Of a stretch of 64,000 nucleotides of DNA, positions 18,739 to 28,089 are shown one piece after another. Position numbers and translations under genes: made by a program. The stretch lies in the NCBI RefSeq assembly GCF_023283825.1, contig NZ_JAKILD010000004.1, positions 124,001 through 188,000 on the forward strand, written 5' to 3'. How positions within the stretch are numbered: the first letter of the stretch is position 1; each line of letters opens with the position of its first letter. The notes under the pieces are model-generated. The model saw only the letters and a list, made by a program, of their open reading frames with translations, was not told the DNA's origin and did no database searches. The DNA comes from Shewanella olleyana. Lineage in GTDB: Bacteria > Pseudomonadota > Gammaproteobacteria > Enterobacterales > Shewanellaceae.

Positions 18739-19911
18739 ATGATGAAAAATGTAGTAATTATTGATGCGATTCGTACCCCGATGGGACGTTCTAAAAATGG
18801 TGTTTTCCGTCATACACGTGCCGATGACCTATCTGCAAACTTGATGAAAGCCATGTTTGAGCGTCAGCCAAACGTTGACCCTAAACTGGTTGATGATGTT
18901 ATCTGGGGCTGTGTACAACAAACAGAAGAGCAAGGTGTTAACCTTGCACGTAATGCCGCTTTACTTGCAGGTTTACCTGTAGAAGTTCCAGCGACAACGG
19001 TTAACCGCTTATGCGGTTCATCAATGGACGCACTTCATATGGCCGCTCGTGCAATTAAAGCTGACGATGCAGACATTATTCTGGTGGGTGGCGTTGAGCA
19101 CATGGGGCATGTGCCTATGACAAAAGGGCTGAATTTTAACCCTTCGCTAGATAAAAATATGGCTCAAGCATCAGCTGCTATGGGCATTACAGCTGAAGGT
19201 CTTGCTAAAATTCATCACATCTCACGTGAAGAGCAAGATACATTAGCTGCACGTTCTCACCAATTAGCGCATCAAGCCACGATTGAGGGACGTTTTAACA
19301 ATGAAATCGTACCTATGATGGGCCATGATGAAACAGGCCGCCCTATTCTGGTCAAGCATGATGAAGTGATTCGCCCAGAAACAACGGTTGAATCGCTAGG
19401 CAAACTTCGCCCAGTGTTTGACCCTGTCAACGGTACCGTTACCGCAGGAACATCTTCTGCGTTATCAGACGGTGCATCTTGTCTGCTGGTGATGAGCGAA
19501 GAGAAAGCAAAAGAGTTAGGAGTTATTCCTCGTGCACGTATTGTTGCAGCAACAGCAGCGGGTGTACCGAGTGCGATTATGGGTATCGGTCCTATTCCTG
19601 CCAGTCAAAAAGCATTGAAAAAAGCAAATCTCACCATTAACGACATTGATTTTGCTGAAGTGAATGAAGCTTTTGCAGCACAAGCTATTCCTTGTTTACG
19701 TGAGCTGGGTCTTTGGGAAGATCGTGAAACTAAAGTCAACCTCCACGGTGGTGCGATTTCACTTGGTCACCCTTTAGGTTGTTCAGGCGCACGAATTGTT
19801 GGTTCACTTATTAATATCATGGAACAACGCCAAGGACGTTACGGTTTGGCGACTATGTGTATTGGAATGGGACAAGGGATTGCAACGATTATTGAGAGAA
19901 TAGAACATTAG
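18739..19911 (+). CDS. FadA-like 3-ketoacyl-CoA thiolase
   Basis: A 390-residue thiolase that cleaves 3-ketoacyl-CoA with CoA to acetyl-CoA and a shortened acyl-CoA. The acylated cysteine is in NRLCGSSM (C92), the C-terminal motifs are [10 protein letters not shown] and CIGMGQGIA, and the family NEAFA block is present. The overall sequence resembles FadA, which forms the beta subunits of the fatty-acid oxidation complex with FadB; the FadB-like gene lies immediately upstream. Two ATGs are adjacent at the start; GGGGAAA precedes them. Confidence 0.93.
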   Translation: MMKNVVIIDAIRTPMGRSKNGVFRHTRADDLSANLMKAMFERQPNVDPKLVDDVIWGCVQQTEEQGVNLARNAALLAGLPVEVPATTVNRLCGSSMDALHMAARAIKADDADIILVGGVEHMGHVPMTKGLNFNPSLDKNMAQASAAMGITAEGLAKIHHISREEQDTLAARSHQLAHQATIEGRFNNEIVPMMGHDETGRPILVKHDEVIRPETTVESLGKLRPVFDPVNGTVTAGTSSALSDGASCLLVMSEEKAKELGVIPRARIVAATAAGVPSAIMGIGPIPASQKALKKANLTINDIDFAEVNEAFAAQAIPCLRELGLWEDRETKVNLHGGAISLGHPLGCSGARIVGSLINIMEQRQGRYGLATMCIGMGQGIATIIERIEH

Positions 19912-20025
19912 GGCCAGTTGATGTCGAGTCATTGTGACGGCAGTTAAGTTCCTTTTATTCTGTTATGAACACAAGTGTGTAGATATCAGTTTAATACCCA
20001 TCTTCATACCCTATAAGATTTAGTC

Positions 20026-20057
20026 AAAGCCCTATCAGTTCACTGGTAGGGCTTTTT
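20026..20057 (+). terminator. Rho-independent terminator after the thiolase gene
   Basis: A 13-bp stem with one G-U pair (20026-20038/20043-20055), a 4-nt loop and a T5 run. It lies about 115 bp past the stop. Confidence 0.85.
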
Positions 20058-20080
20058 AATTTAATGAAACTTCAGTTGAA

Positions 20081-20244
20081 TAATACCAATCGGGATAAAT
20101 AACTGATCAGATATTGCGTAGGAAAAATCCCTTAGAACAAGGCTGAAACTTTGTAGCTAGTTGCTCTACCTACAAAGTTTCTAACGAAGTGATAAACGAT
20201 TTTTACCAGTAACAATGATCACATTCTTATGCTGATTGGTATTA
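20081..20244. mobile_element. MITE-like element, 164 bp, with perfect 11-bp terminal inverted repeats
   Basis: TAATACCAATC at 20081-20091 is the exact reverse complement of 20234-20244. Inside is a second perfect 12-bp inverted repeat (20145-20156 with 20170-20181). There is no open frame. The outermost TA is compatible with a TA target duplication, but the flanks were not resolvable. Non-autonomous elements of this shape are scattered in marine gammaproteobacteria. No second copy is in the window. Confidence 0.6.
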
Positions 20245-20616
20245 AGTACGCTTTAGAAAAATCGCCATCTCGCATTAGCTGTTGAGGAGTGGCTACCGAT
20301 GAAAGCCGTTACAGACAATTACCGTTATAGACAATCACCGTTATAGAAGAAAGCTGTTTCAGAATAAAAACCAACCAGTTACATAACTAAAATAGCTTCA
20401 CACTTAAGCTGACGCTCCCTTTTCATTTAACCATTAAACGCTTCATCGCTGATTTTTTGGCAAATTATGATCAAAATCAAAACTAATAAACATGACTTAA
20501 ACTGCCATCTATTTGGCTCGACATGACAACAACTCCGCCGGCCATTTTGGTCTAATTGTTATTAATCTAGGTAGAAAAATTTCCTGTTGCGGTAAAAAAT
20601 ACTGGAGTGCAAATTT
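20245..20616. other. Leader region of the enoate-reductase-like gene
   Basis: 372 bp without a gene. It contains a short repeated ACCGTTATAG motif around 20321-20345 and AT-rich sequence that presumably carries the promoter. No clear -35/-10 pair could be assigned. Confidence 0.4.
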
Positions 20617-22647
20617 ATGTTAAAAGAATCACATAGAGTACTTTTTAAGCCAATGAACATTGGGGCGTTAGTCCTGAAAAACCGCTATTCAATGGCTCCT
20701 ATGGGGACCTTGGGTTGTGTCGACAATGATGGCGCATATAATCAACGTGGTGTTGAATATTATGTCGCACGAGCCAAAGGCGGCGTGGGGCTTATCATCA
20801 CTGGGGTACAAATGGTAGAGAATGAGATTGAGCAATTTCCCATGCCATCTCTTCCTTGTCCAACCAATCATCCTACAGCTTACCTTCGAAGTGCCAAAGA
20901 GATGACTGAGCGTGTTCATGCGTATGGAACCAAAATTTTTGCTCAGTTGACAGCTGGTTGGGGACGATCATGTATTCCAGGTTTTTCTCCCGAGGATAAA
21001 CTGGTCGCACCGTCTGAAGCTGTTAATCGCTTTGATCCTTCTTTAAAACATCGCGAGCTGACTACGGATGAAGTTAAATATTTCATCAATAAGTTTATCG
21101 AATCTGCCGTTATCGCACAGAAAGCGGGTTATGACGGTGTAGAAATTCACGCAGTACATGAAGGTTATCTGCTTGATCAATTCACCATGAGCTTTTTCAA
21201 TCAACGAACTGATCAGTATGGTGGAAGCTTCGAGAACCGTTATCGTTTCGCGGTTGAAATTGTTAAAGGAATCAAAGCCATTTGTGGGCAAGATTTTCCT
21301 GTTTCACTTCGATATTCTGTAAAAAGCAATATGAAAGCTTTTGGCCAAGGTATTTTGCCAGAGGAACAAGCGACTGAAGTGGGTCGTGATATGGAAGAAG
21401 GCCTCAAAGCGGCTAAGTTCCTCCAAGATGCTGGCTACGATGCGCTTAATGTCGATGCGGGCACTTATGACTCTTGGTATTGGAATCATCCACCGAATTA
21501 TTTCAAACCAGGCATGTACCAACCCTACTGCCAAGCTGTATCTGAAGTCGTCGATATACCGGTATTGATGGCCGGACGAATGGAAGACCCAGATCTGGCA
21601 ACTCGCGCTATCAATAATGGTATTGCTGACGGGATTTCAATGGGTCGACCTTTACTCGCCGACCCTGATGTAGTGAACAAAATCCGCCGAGGTCGATTCA
21701 ATGAAGTCCGCCCATGTTTATCCTGCCACTTAGGATGCATGGGTCGTATGGCCGAAGTGGGGAACTTATCCTGCGCAGTTAACCCAAGTTGTGGCCGAGA
21801 AGAAGAATATAAGCTTACTGCAGCATATAAAACTAAGAAAGTGGTCGTGGTTGGTGGTGGTGTGGCTGGAATGGAAGCTGCGCGTATTGCGGCGGTGAGA
21901 GGCCATAAGGTTGTGCTGTTTGAAAAATCGAGTCAATTAGGTGGCAATGTTATTCCCGGCTCACAAGCTCCCTTTAAACATGACGATAAGTTACTTATTT
22001 CTTGGTTTGAGGGCGAAATGAAACGTCAGAGTGTAGACGTACGCATGAACCAAGCAGCAACGAAAGATTCAATTGAGGCAGAAAAACCTGATAGTGTCAT
22101 TTTTGCGACAGGATCTCGACCGGCTAAACTTTCTTGGTTAGCAGGACAAGATAAAGCCCATGTCGCTGTTGCAGAAGATATATTGATGAACCCAGAGCAA
22201 ATTACAGGCGAAAGTGTTGTGGTTATCGGCGGCGGGTTGGTCGGTTCAGAAACGGCGTTATGGTTGGCTCAAAAAGGTAAAAAAGTAACATTGATTGAAG
22301 CTGCTGATGACATTATTGGTGGCCCACATGGTACCTGTTTTGCCAATTACCAAATGCTGAAAGAGCTATTGGTGAAAGAAGAGATTGAAGTCAGAACATC
22401 CACATTTTTAAAGTCTATAACTGATAACGGTATTGAAGTTTTCTCAGCCGATGATAATACGGCTGTAACTGAAATTCATGCCGAACATGTGATACTTGCC
22501 ATGGGTTATCAAGCAGATCACCAATTATTTGATCATTTATCTCAGCAAATAGATGTGGACGATATCTTTAATATCGGTGATAGCCAAGAAGCACGTACCA
22601 TCATGACCGCAATATGGGATGGATACGAGGTAGGTCGCTCGTTATAG
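20617..22647 (+). CDS. 2,4-dienoyl-CoA / 2-enoate reductase-like NADH:flavin oxidoreductase
   Basis: A 676-residue three-part flavoenzyme of the FadH/enoate reductase family. The N-terminal half is an Old Yellow Enzyme TIM barrel binding FMN, with the active-site segment HAVHEGYLLDQF and DQYGGSFENR. Four cysteines in the pattern C367-x2-C370-x3-C374-x11-C386 should hold a 4Fe-4S cluster. The C-terminal half binds FAD (VVVVGGGVAGMEAARIA) and a second dinucleotide (VVVIGGGLVGSETALWLA). Such enzymes reduce a 2-enoate or dienoyl-CoA double bond. The HAVHEGY active site looks more like clostridial-type enoate/BaiCD reductases than E. coli FadH. It lies about 700 bp downstream of the thiolase, behind its own promoter. 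Confidence 0.88.
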   Translation: MLKESHRVLFKPMNIGALVLKNRYSMAPMGTLGCVDNDGAYNQRGVEYYVARAKGGVGLIITGVQMVENEIEQFPMPSLPCPTNHPTAYLRSAKEMTERVHAYGTKIFAQLTAGWGRSCIPGFSPEDKLVAPSEAVNRFDPSLKHRELTTDEVKYFINKFIESAVIAQKAGYDGVEIHAVHEGYLLDQFTMSFFNQRTDQYGGSFENRYRFAVEIVKGIKAICGQDFPVSLRYSVKSNMKAFGQGILPEEQATEVGRDMEEGLKAAKFLQDAGYDALNVDAGTYDSWYWNHPPNYFKPGMYQPYCQAVSEVVDIPVLMAGRMEDPDLATRAINNGIADGISMGRPLLADPDVVNKIRRGRFNEVRPCLSCHLGCMGRMAEVGNLSCAVNPSCGREEEYKLTAAYKTKKVVVVGGGVAGMEAARIAAVRGHKVVLFEKSSQLGGNVIPGSQAPFKHDDKLLISWFEGEMKRQSVDVRMNQAATKDSIEAEKPDSVIFATGSRPAKLSWLAGQDKAHVAVAEDILMNPEQITGESVVVIGGGLVGSETALWLAQKGKKVTLIEAADDIIGGPHGTCFANYQMLKELLVKEEIEVRTSTFLKSITDNGIEVFSADDNTAVTEIHAEHVILAMGYQADHQLFDHLSQQIDVDDIFNIGDSQEARTIMTAIWDGYEVGRSL

Positions 22648-22674
22648 CTCAATAGTTTAACGCTCTTTACGTCA

Positions 22675-22700
22675 AAGGCTGCCCGTGGTTAGGCAGCCTT
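22675..22700 (+). terminator. Hairpin terminator after the reductase gene
   Basis: A 9-bp stem (22675-22683/22692-22700) with an 8-nt loop, followed by ATTATTT. It is moderately strong. Confidence 0.65.
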
Positions 22701-22776
22701 ATTATTTGAAGCTATCACACACAAAATAGTCATTTTACTTTATTGACAATAACTTGAAGAAAACACCTTAAACAAC

Positions 22777-22882
22777 TCTAAACTAAGCTTCTAAACTAAG
22801 CCTTTTAAACTAAAGCTTCTAAACTAGGGTTTTCTAAACTAAAGCTTCTAAACTAAAGCTTCTAAACTAAGGTCTTCTAAAC
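22777..22882. repeat. Eight-copy tandem repeat of about 14 bp at the araC-type gene 3' end
   Basis: The core (C/T)TAAAC followed by TAAGCTT-like sequence recurs at 22778, 22791, 22805, 22819, 22834, 22848, 22862 and 22877. Spacing is 13-15 bp. The last copy contains the stop codon (22877-22879) of the minus-strand AraC gene, so the array extends from that gene's end toward the converging reductase gene. Confidence 0.88.
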
Positions 22883-23920
22883 GATGGGCTTTATTTCGGC
22901 CAATGAATCCAGATGAGATGGACTACTTCCTGTCCAACGCTTAAAAGCACGGGAGAAAGTACTCAAATCCGAAAAACCCAGTTGAAATGCTATTTCAGTC
23001 ATATTTGTATTAGGCTGATTGAGTAATTGAAGGGCTTTTTCAAGCTTATATTTTTCTACCACTCCACGATAACTTGTTCCTACCTCTTGCAACCTTCGGT
23101 TAAGCGTTCGAGTGCTAAACAGCATTTTTTGAGCAATAACATAGCATGATATATCCGTTAAAGATGTCATAGAGTCGAGTACTTTATAAACCTGTAACAC
23201 AATATCATTCACTTCAATTTTGGTTGCATGTTGCCTCAATAACTTTTGTGCTAAAGGATAGACCGCTGCGTCGCTTGTGGCTAAAGGAGTAAAAAGGTGC
23301 TGACGTCGAATACAAATCTTTCGAATGGGAGAACCGACTGAGATATTACATTGCATTTTTTGTTCAAATTCTGCTTGAAGCCTTGCTTCATAGGGCCACT
23401 GAATCAGCTTAAGTCCAATATCATCCAGACGAAACTCTGTCGTTTGATGGATAATTTGTAAAATGGTCGACATATATAAAGTCACGCCCGCATAAGTCAC
23501 ATGGGATTCTTTATTAAGTGGCTCATGGTTAACAACCCATAACTCTATATTCCCTTGTGGTGTTTCATGAAAGCGTAGACGGATTGGAGACCCTATCGCA
23601 ACACAGTATTTACAGGCATCTTTTAATAATTGTAAAAGCGTGGGTGCGGTCCACAATGTCAAAGAATAACAACCGAAAGTGAGTGGATTGACTTGCTCTG
23701 ACGCTTGGAAAGGATAAAAAGGATCGCCACTATCTTGAGTCATTTGATAGAGTATTGTTCTAATATCACGAACATCTAGCTGAGCGTTGACGTTGGTAAA
23801 CTCATTAAAATACTTGTCTTTAGGTAATGCATAACGATCGGCGGTCTGGTTAATGAGTTTCATCCAGCCTTTATGAATAGACATCGATGTGGTTGGAATG
23901 AAAAGGTTATTACTCATCAA
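22877..23920 (-). CDS. AraC-family transcriptional regulator
   Basis: A 347-residue regulator with a long N-terminal ligand-sensing domain, like the arabinose-binding-type domain of OruR-class regulators. A C-terminal double helix-turn-helix follows (about residues 245-335; second recognition helix region MTEIAFQLGFSDLSTFSRAFKRWTG). It faces and converges on the enoate-reductase-like gene and is the only regulator in the acyl-CoA locus. It is therefore a good candidate activator of that locus in response to the substrate or its CoA ester. The DNA-binding class is certain, the effector unknown. Confidence 0.9.
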   Translation of the reverse strand: MMSNNLFIPTTSMSIHKGWMKLINQTADRYALPKDKYFNEFTNVNAQLDVRDIRTILYQMTQDSGDPFYPFQASEQVNPLTFGCYSLTLWTAPTLLQLLKDACKYCVAIGSPIRLRFHETPQGNIELWVVNHEPLNKESHVTYAGVTLYMSTILQIIHQTTEFRLDDIGLKLIQWPYEARLQAEFEQKMQCNISVGSPIRKICIRRQHLFTPLATSDAAVYPLAQKLLRQHATKIEVNDIVLQVYKVLDSMTSLTDISCYVIAQKMLFSTRTLNRRLQEVGTSYRGVVEKYKLEKALQLLNQPNTNMTEIAFQLGFSDLSTFSRAFKRWTGSSPSHLDSLAEIKPIV

Positions 23921-24177
23921 TTTGTTCCTCTATGAGTATTACTTAAAGCATCGCTTCCGACAGCTGATAAGCATGAGGATAACAAACTATCTTTAACGGT
24001 AAGCTGTAGGCTATTTGGAAGCAATAATCACATATTGTAGATTCAATAATCCAGTTAAATTTATATTTTAATCGCCCTTGTGTGACTTGAAGGTTCTTTA
24101 TTGATAACCATCAAAACACGCTAATCTGCAACCATAGATTAAATAATAATAGGCTGCTGAGTTAACCTTGATATACC

Positions 24178-24219
24178 GACATAGAATGACCAACATAGAA
24201 AGGCCAACTTAGAAAGACC
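24178..24219. repeat. Three-copy 14-bp tandem repeat
   Basis: Units of the form AACATAGAAAGGCC at 24178, 24192 and 24206 differ at two or three positions each. The array lies in the gene-free stretch 23921-24415. Confidence 0.7.
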
Positions 24220-24286
24220 CACATCGCCGCTAATGAATCACTAAAAGCCCTGTATTATTTATCGTTATTTTCTATTGATAGAACAA

Positions 24287-24396
24287 GTCCCCAAGCTTGC
24301 TTGAGGACCTTAATTAGATCATGTTAATCCACTAAAGCTAGCACTAGAACTAACAATAGCCTTGGCGGTTGGAAACAGTTTGCTTACAACGCCAAG
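24287..24396 (-). terminator. Pair of hairpins downstream of the acylase gene
   Basis: Two stem-loops lie beyond the acylase stop on minus: 24360-24396 (11 bp with one bulge) and 24287-24308 (10 bp, one mismatch). Neither has a strong T-run, so termination here is plausible but not certain. Confidence 0.4.
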
Positions 24397-24415
24397 GGGT
24401 GGGAAAACCATAGAT

Positions 24416-25411
24416 TTAAAATTGAGCAATAACAGATTTATCCAGTGGAATTCGGAACTGTTTTCCCATCATGTCATAAACATTAAAGCTGACAGTATTC
24501 CAATTATCTTCAAAGTTGTACTCAAACACACTATCACCGGTTTCTAAACTTTGTGTCAGTGTCCATTCTGTTGCATAACCACTCATGCCACTACCGTTAC
24601 CAAAATCAAGGTACGGAGCGTCAGCCGGCACTCGAAAAGGCACGGTAGAAAGCTTCATCATTGCGTTATTTACGCTCGTTGGCTTGCTCAATTTGCTACT
24701 AAAATAACTGGCATGTAGGTAACGACTTTGCGCATTACCATTACCGATAGAGCCATAGTTAGTATCACGATCGGCATTTTCCCATGAAGGCGCAAGTTGT
24801 TTTCGTTTCGCGATTTGTTCTTTTTGTGATGGGTCATTGGTCATTACCATCGCATCTTCACCGCGATAAGTGCTGATCTTTCCTTCGTCCATCTCCACGA
24901 CCAAGCGATCGCCACTCTTATCTGTAACAGACCAATGCAAGTTCATCTCCATTGGCATTCCTTCAAGCGTTAGGCGCCCGAAATCAAGTGTTGGTAGGGC
25001 TTTAACGACTTCGTCTACAGAAGCATAATTAGTTAACAGATACTCACCAAACGAAAATTGAGTAATTTGAGACGTGTTTGTGACGGGTTCCATCGACATC
25101 TTAGGGTAAAATAAGGTGTTTACTTGCAGACCTTGGCTATTTACGCCATCACCAACAAGTTCACCATAAGCAAAAACAGCAACAACATCATATTTAACTT
25201 GGTACTTATCGCCAATGCCATTCCCTTGAATAGCACGCATATCACCTTTATTAATATTACCTAATACTGGATGAGTCGATTCAATCCAATCCATCGTACG
25301 TGTTGTTAATGTGCCTAAATGCGTATTCCAAGCGACTGAAGTACAAGCATCAGCAACGCCAGCAAGTGAAGTTCCAAGTAATACAGCGAGCGTAAGTGCT
25401 TTAATTTTCAT
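24416..25411 (-). CDS. Secreted linear amide C-N hydrolase, choloylglycine/penicillin V acylase family
   Basis: A 331-residue Ntn hydrolase. The signal peptide ends exactly before C23 (ADA|CTS), so export processing should free the catalytic N-terminal cysteine. The early RTMDW motif supplies the arginine and aspartate of the active site, and later Asn/Arg residues (TNDPSQ; NAQSR) fit the family. It cleaves an amide bond between an acyl group and an amine, such as conjugated bile salts, penicillin V, N-acyl amino acids or acyl-homoserine lactones. Which of these is the substrate cannot be read from sequence. It is the third gene in an apparent transcription unit with a paralogue and a small outer-membrane protein. 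Confidence 0.88.
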   Translation of the reverse strand: MKIKALTLAVLLGTSLAGVADACTSVAWNTHLGTLTTRTMDWIESTHPVLGNINKGDMRAIQGNGIGDKYQVKYDVVAVFAYGELVGDGVNSQGLQVNTLFYPKMSMEPVTNTSQITQFSFGEYLLTNYASVDEVVKALPTLDFGRLTLEGMPMEMNLHWSVTDKSGDRLVVEMDEGKISTYRGEDAMVMTNDPSQKEQIAKRKQLAPSWENADRDTNYGSIGNGNAQSRYLHASYFSSKLSKPTSVNNAMMKLSTVPFRVPADAPYLDFGNGSGMSGYATEWTLTQSLETGDSVFEYNFEDNWNTVSFNVYDMMGKQFRIPLDKSVIAQF

Positions 25412-25612
25412 TATTTATTCCTATCTGCATGTTGGTAAGACTTGATATTAAGTGCAAAAGATTAATAGGGTGAACTGCACAGGAGAGGACCAAACCCTCA
25501 TCAGAAAGCTGATCCTCTTATGCGATATACAGAAGCCGAATGTCTTCTGTATTCATGGATAAGTCACTAGGGTGTATAACTACAGCGACCTATCCATGCG
25601 TTTTACTGCTAA

Positions 25613-26719
25613 CTACTTAATTTCAACAGATTCTGCTTTAAATTCTGTTGGAATATCAAAGAATGATACTTTACCGGTGGTAAAATCGATATTATCTAAT
25701 TCTACCTTCACATACTCAGGGCTCTGGTATGATTTAATGTACATAACCTTATTTTCTAAATCACTTGCTACTGTCCAAGCCACAGTTTGTGAGTAATCCT
25801 TTCCATCAGTATGACGATACTTTTTGTACCCGTTCGGGATTTCAAACGTATTCATAATGCTAATGGCAGCATGAACCCCCTCTTTAGCGCTATCGAAACG
25901 AGGCATTTCTTGGCTAAAACGTGCAGCACGAACAAATCGGTTAGCAGCAGTTGGTTCACCATCAAGAGATTGCAAACCGCCAACATCAAGACCACCAGCC
26001 TTTACTTTCTCACTGTTCTGTAGCGGTGCTTGATCTTGTGGCAGGTGTGTATAACGCTTTAAGTTTTCTTGGTGCCATTCAAAACGCGGGTTATTTGTGA
26101 TCGTACCTAGTGGGTTATCGTGAACTTTCAATTCGCCATTGATGTATTCAATCACAACCGAATTACCATCAGCATCATTGATATTAAAGTGAACCGTTGG
26201 CGAGAAATTCCAATCGTCTGCTTTCGGCACCACTATCGCATCAACAATATTAGTATTTTTCAGTAGCTCAACCGCTTCCTCAACGTTTTTTGCTTGTGAT
26301 AGTACATACGTTGCTATCTGCCAGCCTGCAATAGATTCAGCAGATTCAGCTGCATTATATTCACTCCACTTTGCAGGGCCATACGGAAGGAAGAAAAATA
26401 CGCCCGTCTGCAAACCATGCTCATTCAGACCTTCAGTGACGATATCTGAGTCATCACCCAAAGCCACTGTTGTTACCATGCCGTATTTAGCCTGCCAGGT
26501 TTTACCGTTAGCGCCATCTGGAGTGTAGCCTTGGAATTCATGACCGCGTGGGTAGATTTTCCAAGACCAATCGATCATTTCGTCACTGAACTCCATTGTG
26601 CGAGCGGCAACGACATCGCCGTTATCAGCGACCAAACGAATACCAGTACAAGCGTCTACGGCAGCTGATACTAATAATGTTGTAGAAAAAATTGATGCAG
26701 CAAGTGTTTTAATTTTCAT
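25613..26719 (-). CDS. Second secreted linear amide C-N hydrolase, choloylglycine/penicillin V acylase family
   Basis: A 368-residue paralogue of the next gene, also with a signal peptide ending directly before the nucleophile (VDA|CTG, C24). Its active-site motif is RTMEF, with glutamate where the neighbour has aspartate, a variant seen in one branch of the family. Further motifs are GLNEHGLQTGVFF, ITNNPRFEWH and ANRFVRAARF. It is predicted to act in the periplasm or outside the cell on an acylated amine. The start lies 15 bp after the outer-membrane protein gene, so the two are co-transcribed. About 200 bp with a 9-bp hairpin (25527-25552) separates it from the second acylase. Confidence 0.88.
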   Translation of the reverse strand: MKIKTLAASIFSTTLLVSAAVDACTGIRLVADNGDVVAARTMEFSDEMIDWSWKIYPRGHEFQGYTPDGANGKTWQAKYGMVTTVALGDDSDIVTEGLNEHGLQTGVFFFLPYGPAKWSEYNAAESAESIAGWQIATYVLSQAKNVEEAVELLKNTNIVDAIVVPKADDWNFSPTVHFNINDADGNSVVIEYINGELKVHDNPLGTITNNPRFEWHQENLKRYTHLPQDQAPLQNSEKVKAGGLDVGGLQSLDGEPTAANRFVRAARFSQEMPRFDSAKEGVHAAISIMNTFEIPNGYKKYRHTDGKDYSQTVAWTVASDLENKVMYIKSYQSPEYVKVELDNIDFTTGKVSFFDIPTEFKAESVEIK

Positions 26720-26734
26720 TTTTGTATCCTTGAT

Positions 26735-27469
26735 TTAGAAATAAAATTTCACAAAACCCCAAACAGCGTTGTCATCTGTTTCATACTTAGTTGATGCTGT
26801 TTCCATCGTGTTTTTAATATTTTCGTACTTGAAGGTCATCCAAATTGATTTTGCATCATTGATGGGAGCGCCGAACTGAATAGAGTTTTTTAGATTGGTA
26901 AAGTCAGCATCGCCACTCAACGACATATACTCGGGGAAGTACTGAACATACATACCGTTTGATGCAACATATGAAAAATACACTCCCCCCATATAACCGT
27001 TGTTAGCATCATCAGTAATTTCCATCATGTTTTGAAAATCTTCTGAATAAACACCTTGTACGTAACCTGCACGGGCATATATATCAAAGCCTTCAATACC
27101 CGTTTTAAATACAGTGGCAGCACCAATGTTGGCTGTAGTGAACATACTGTTGTCGATTAAATCTAGTGAAGCAGCCCACCGTGGAGTCAACTTGTTATCA
27201 ACATTCAGCACGTGATAATACTGAAAGCGGCTGTCAGAATAATCGCCTTCATTATTCATCGTTGCCTCTAACGTCCCCATTAATGCAGTACCACTTTCTA
27301 GTACATGTGATAATGAACCGATAATTTTTGCATTACCGGTATTTGAGCCACCGATTGATAATTGTGAGAATGTTTTAGTCAGATCTGAAGGATCAATATC
27401 TTCTGCAATGACCGGCGAAGATAAAACGAGTAATGATGCAGCACTTGTCGCTAAAAATTTATAATTCAT
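26735..27469 (-). CDS. Small outer-membrane beta-barrel protein, function unknown
   Basis: A 244-residue exported protein. It has a classic signal peptide (cleavage after VIA, residue 22), alternating hydrophobic/polar strands rich in Tyr, Gly and Phe, and a terminal KFYF ending in phenylalanine as outer-membrane proteins do. Its size would give a barrel of about 10-12 strands. The family was not recognised. Its position 15 bp upstream of an exported acylase suggests it is a channel for the acylase substrate or product. Ribosome site AAGAGAA is upstream of the ATG. Confidence 0.7.
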   Translation of the reverse strand: MNYKFLATSAASLLVLSSPVIAEDIDPSDLTKTFSQLSIGGSNTGNAKIIGSLSHVLESGTALMGTLEATMNNEGDYSDSRFQYYHVLNVDNKLTPRWAASLDLIDNSMFTTANIGAATVFKTGIEGFDIYARAGYVQGVYSEDFQNMMEITDDANNGYMGGVYFSYVASNGMYVQYFPEYMSLSGDADFTNLKNSIQFGAPINDAKSIWMTFKYENIKNTMETASTKYETDDNAVWGFVKFYF

Positions 27470-27497
27470 TGTTATTCTCTTAGTTATGTGGTGTTAA

Positions 27498-27593
27498 TTA
27501 CCCGCCTGCAAAATCTTCTTCAAATAACTCTATACATTCGGGTTTAACGATTTCATATAGATCTTTAAGTCGGTGATATTTTTCTATTGCCAT
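27498..27593 (-). CDS. Possible small protein of 31 residues upstream of the outer-membrane protein gene
   Basis: ATG with GAG five bases upstream, then a charged, protein-like sequence (MAIEKYHRLKDLYEIVKPEC) ending FEEDFAGG before TAA. It sits just ahead of the outer-membrane/acylase unit. It could be a genuine microprotein, a leader peptide or a remnant of a larger gene. No homologue is recognised. Confidence 0.35.
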   Translation of the reverse strand: MAIEKYHRLKDLYEIVKPECIELFEEDFAGG

Positions 27594-27880
27594 TCATTCT
27601 CAGTAAGAAATTAATACTCGAACTCTTTGATTTCTTAATGACATTAAGCTCACTGATTTAAAGTGATGAGATAATAAATAGTTTCTGCAGTGATTTACCT
27701 GATTCCATTCTTGTTTCTTAGTTTTGGCGCAAAAAGTCAAACCATTGGCGTATAGCGCAGGGCTTGTGATTTCTTAGATAACCCGAAGTTAATAACAGGT
27801 AATGCACGGGTCGAATTTAAGTTGCGCCCTTGTCATTAGAAAATGAAATTGATCCACTGATGGTTGAATAAAGGCATAGT
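27594..27880. other. Intergenic stretch with no gene seen
   Basis: About 290 bp between the possible small gene and the piuC-side terminator. No coding frame, tRNA or clear RNA motif was seen. It should hold the promoter of the outer-membrane/acylase unit. Confidence 0.5.
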
Positions 27881-27913
27881 AAAAAGGCCCATAAATAGAA
27901 TTTATGGGCCTTT
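27881..27913 (-). terminator. Rho-independent terminator downstream of piuC
   Basis: A 13-bp perfect stem (27883-27895/27901-27913) with a 5-nt loop and T5 on minus. It lies about 180 bp after the hydroxylase stop. A weaker hairpin at 28036-28057 lies between. Confidence 0.75.
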
Positions 27914-28089
27914 AGGAGGGCGAGAAAACATATCCAGAACGGTTAACTAAATACTCGTTTGTTAGCACCAGTGTGTTTTTGCCTATTAAGTGTTTTATAA
28001 ATATAAGCGCTTTTACTCACCCCTTTAGGCTGTATTTGTTGTCTTAAAAAGACAACAAGAACAACAGGCACTAACTACAATTGCATTAA

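Noticed and set aside
27594..27880. Small RNA gene before the 27881-27913 hairpin
   Set aside because: No promoter pair was identified and the hairpin is better explained as the terminator of the piuC transcript on minus.
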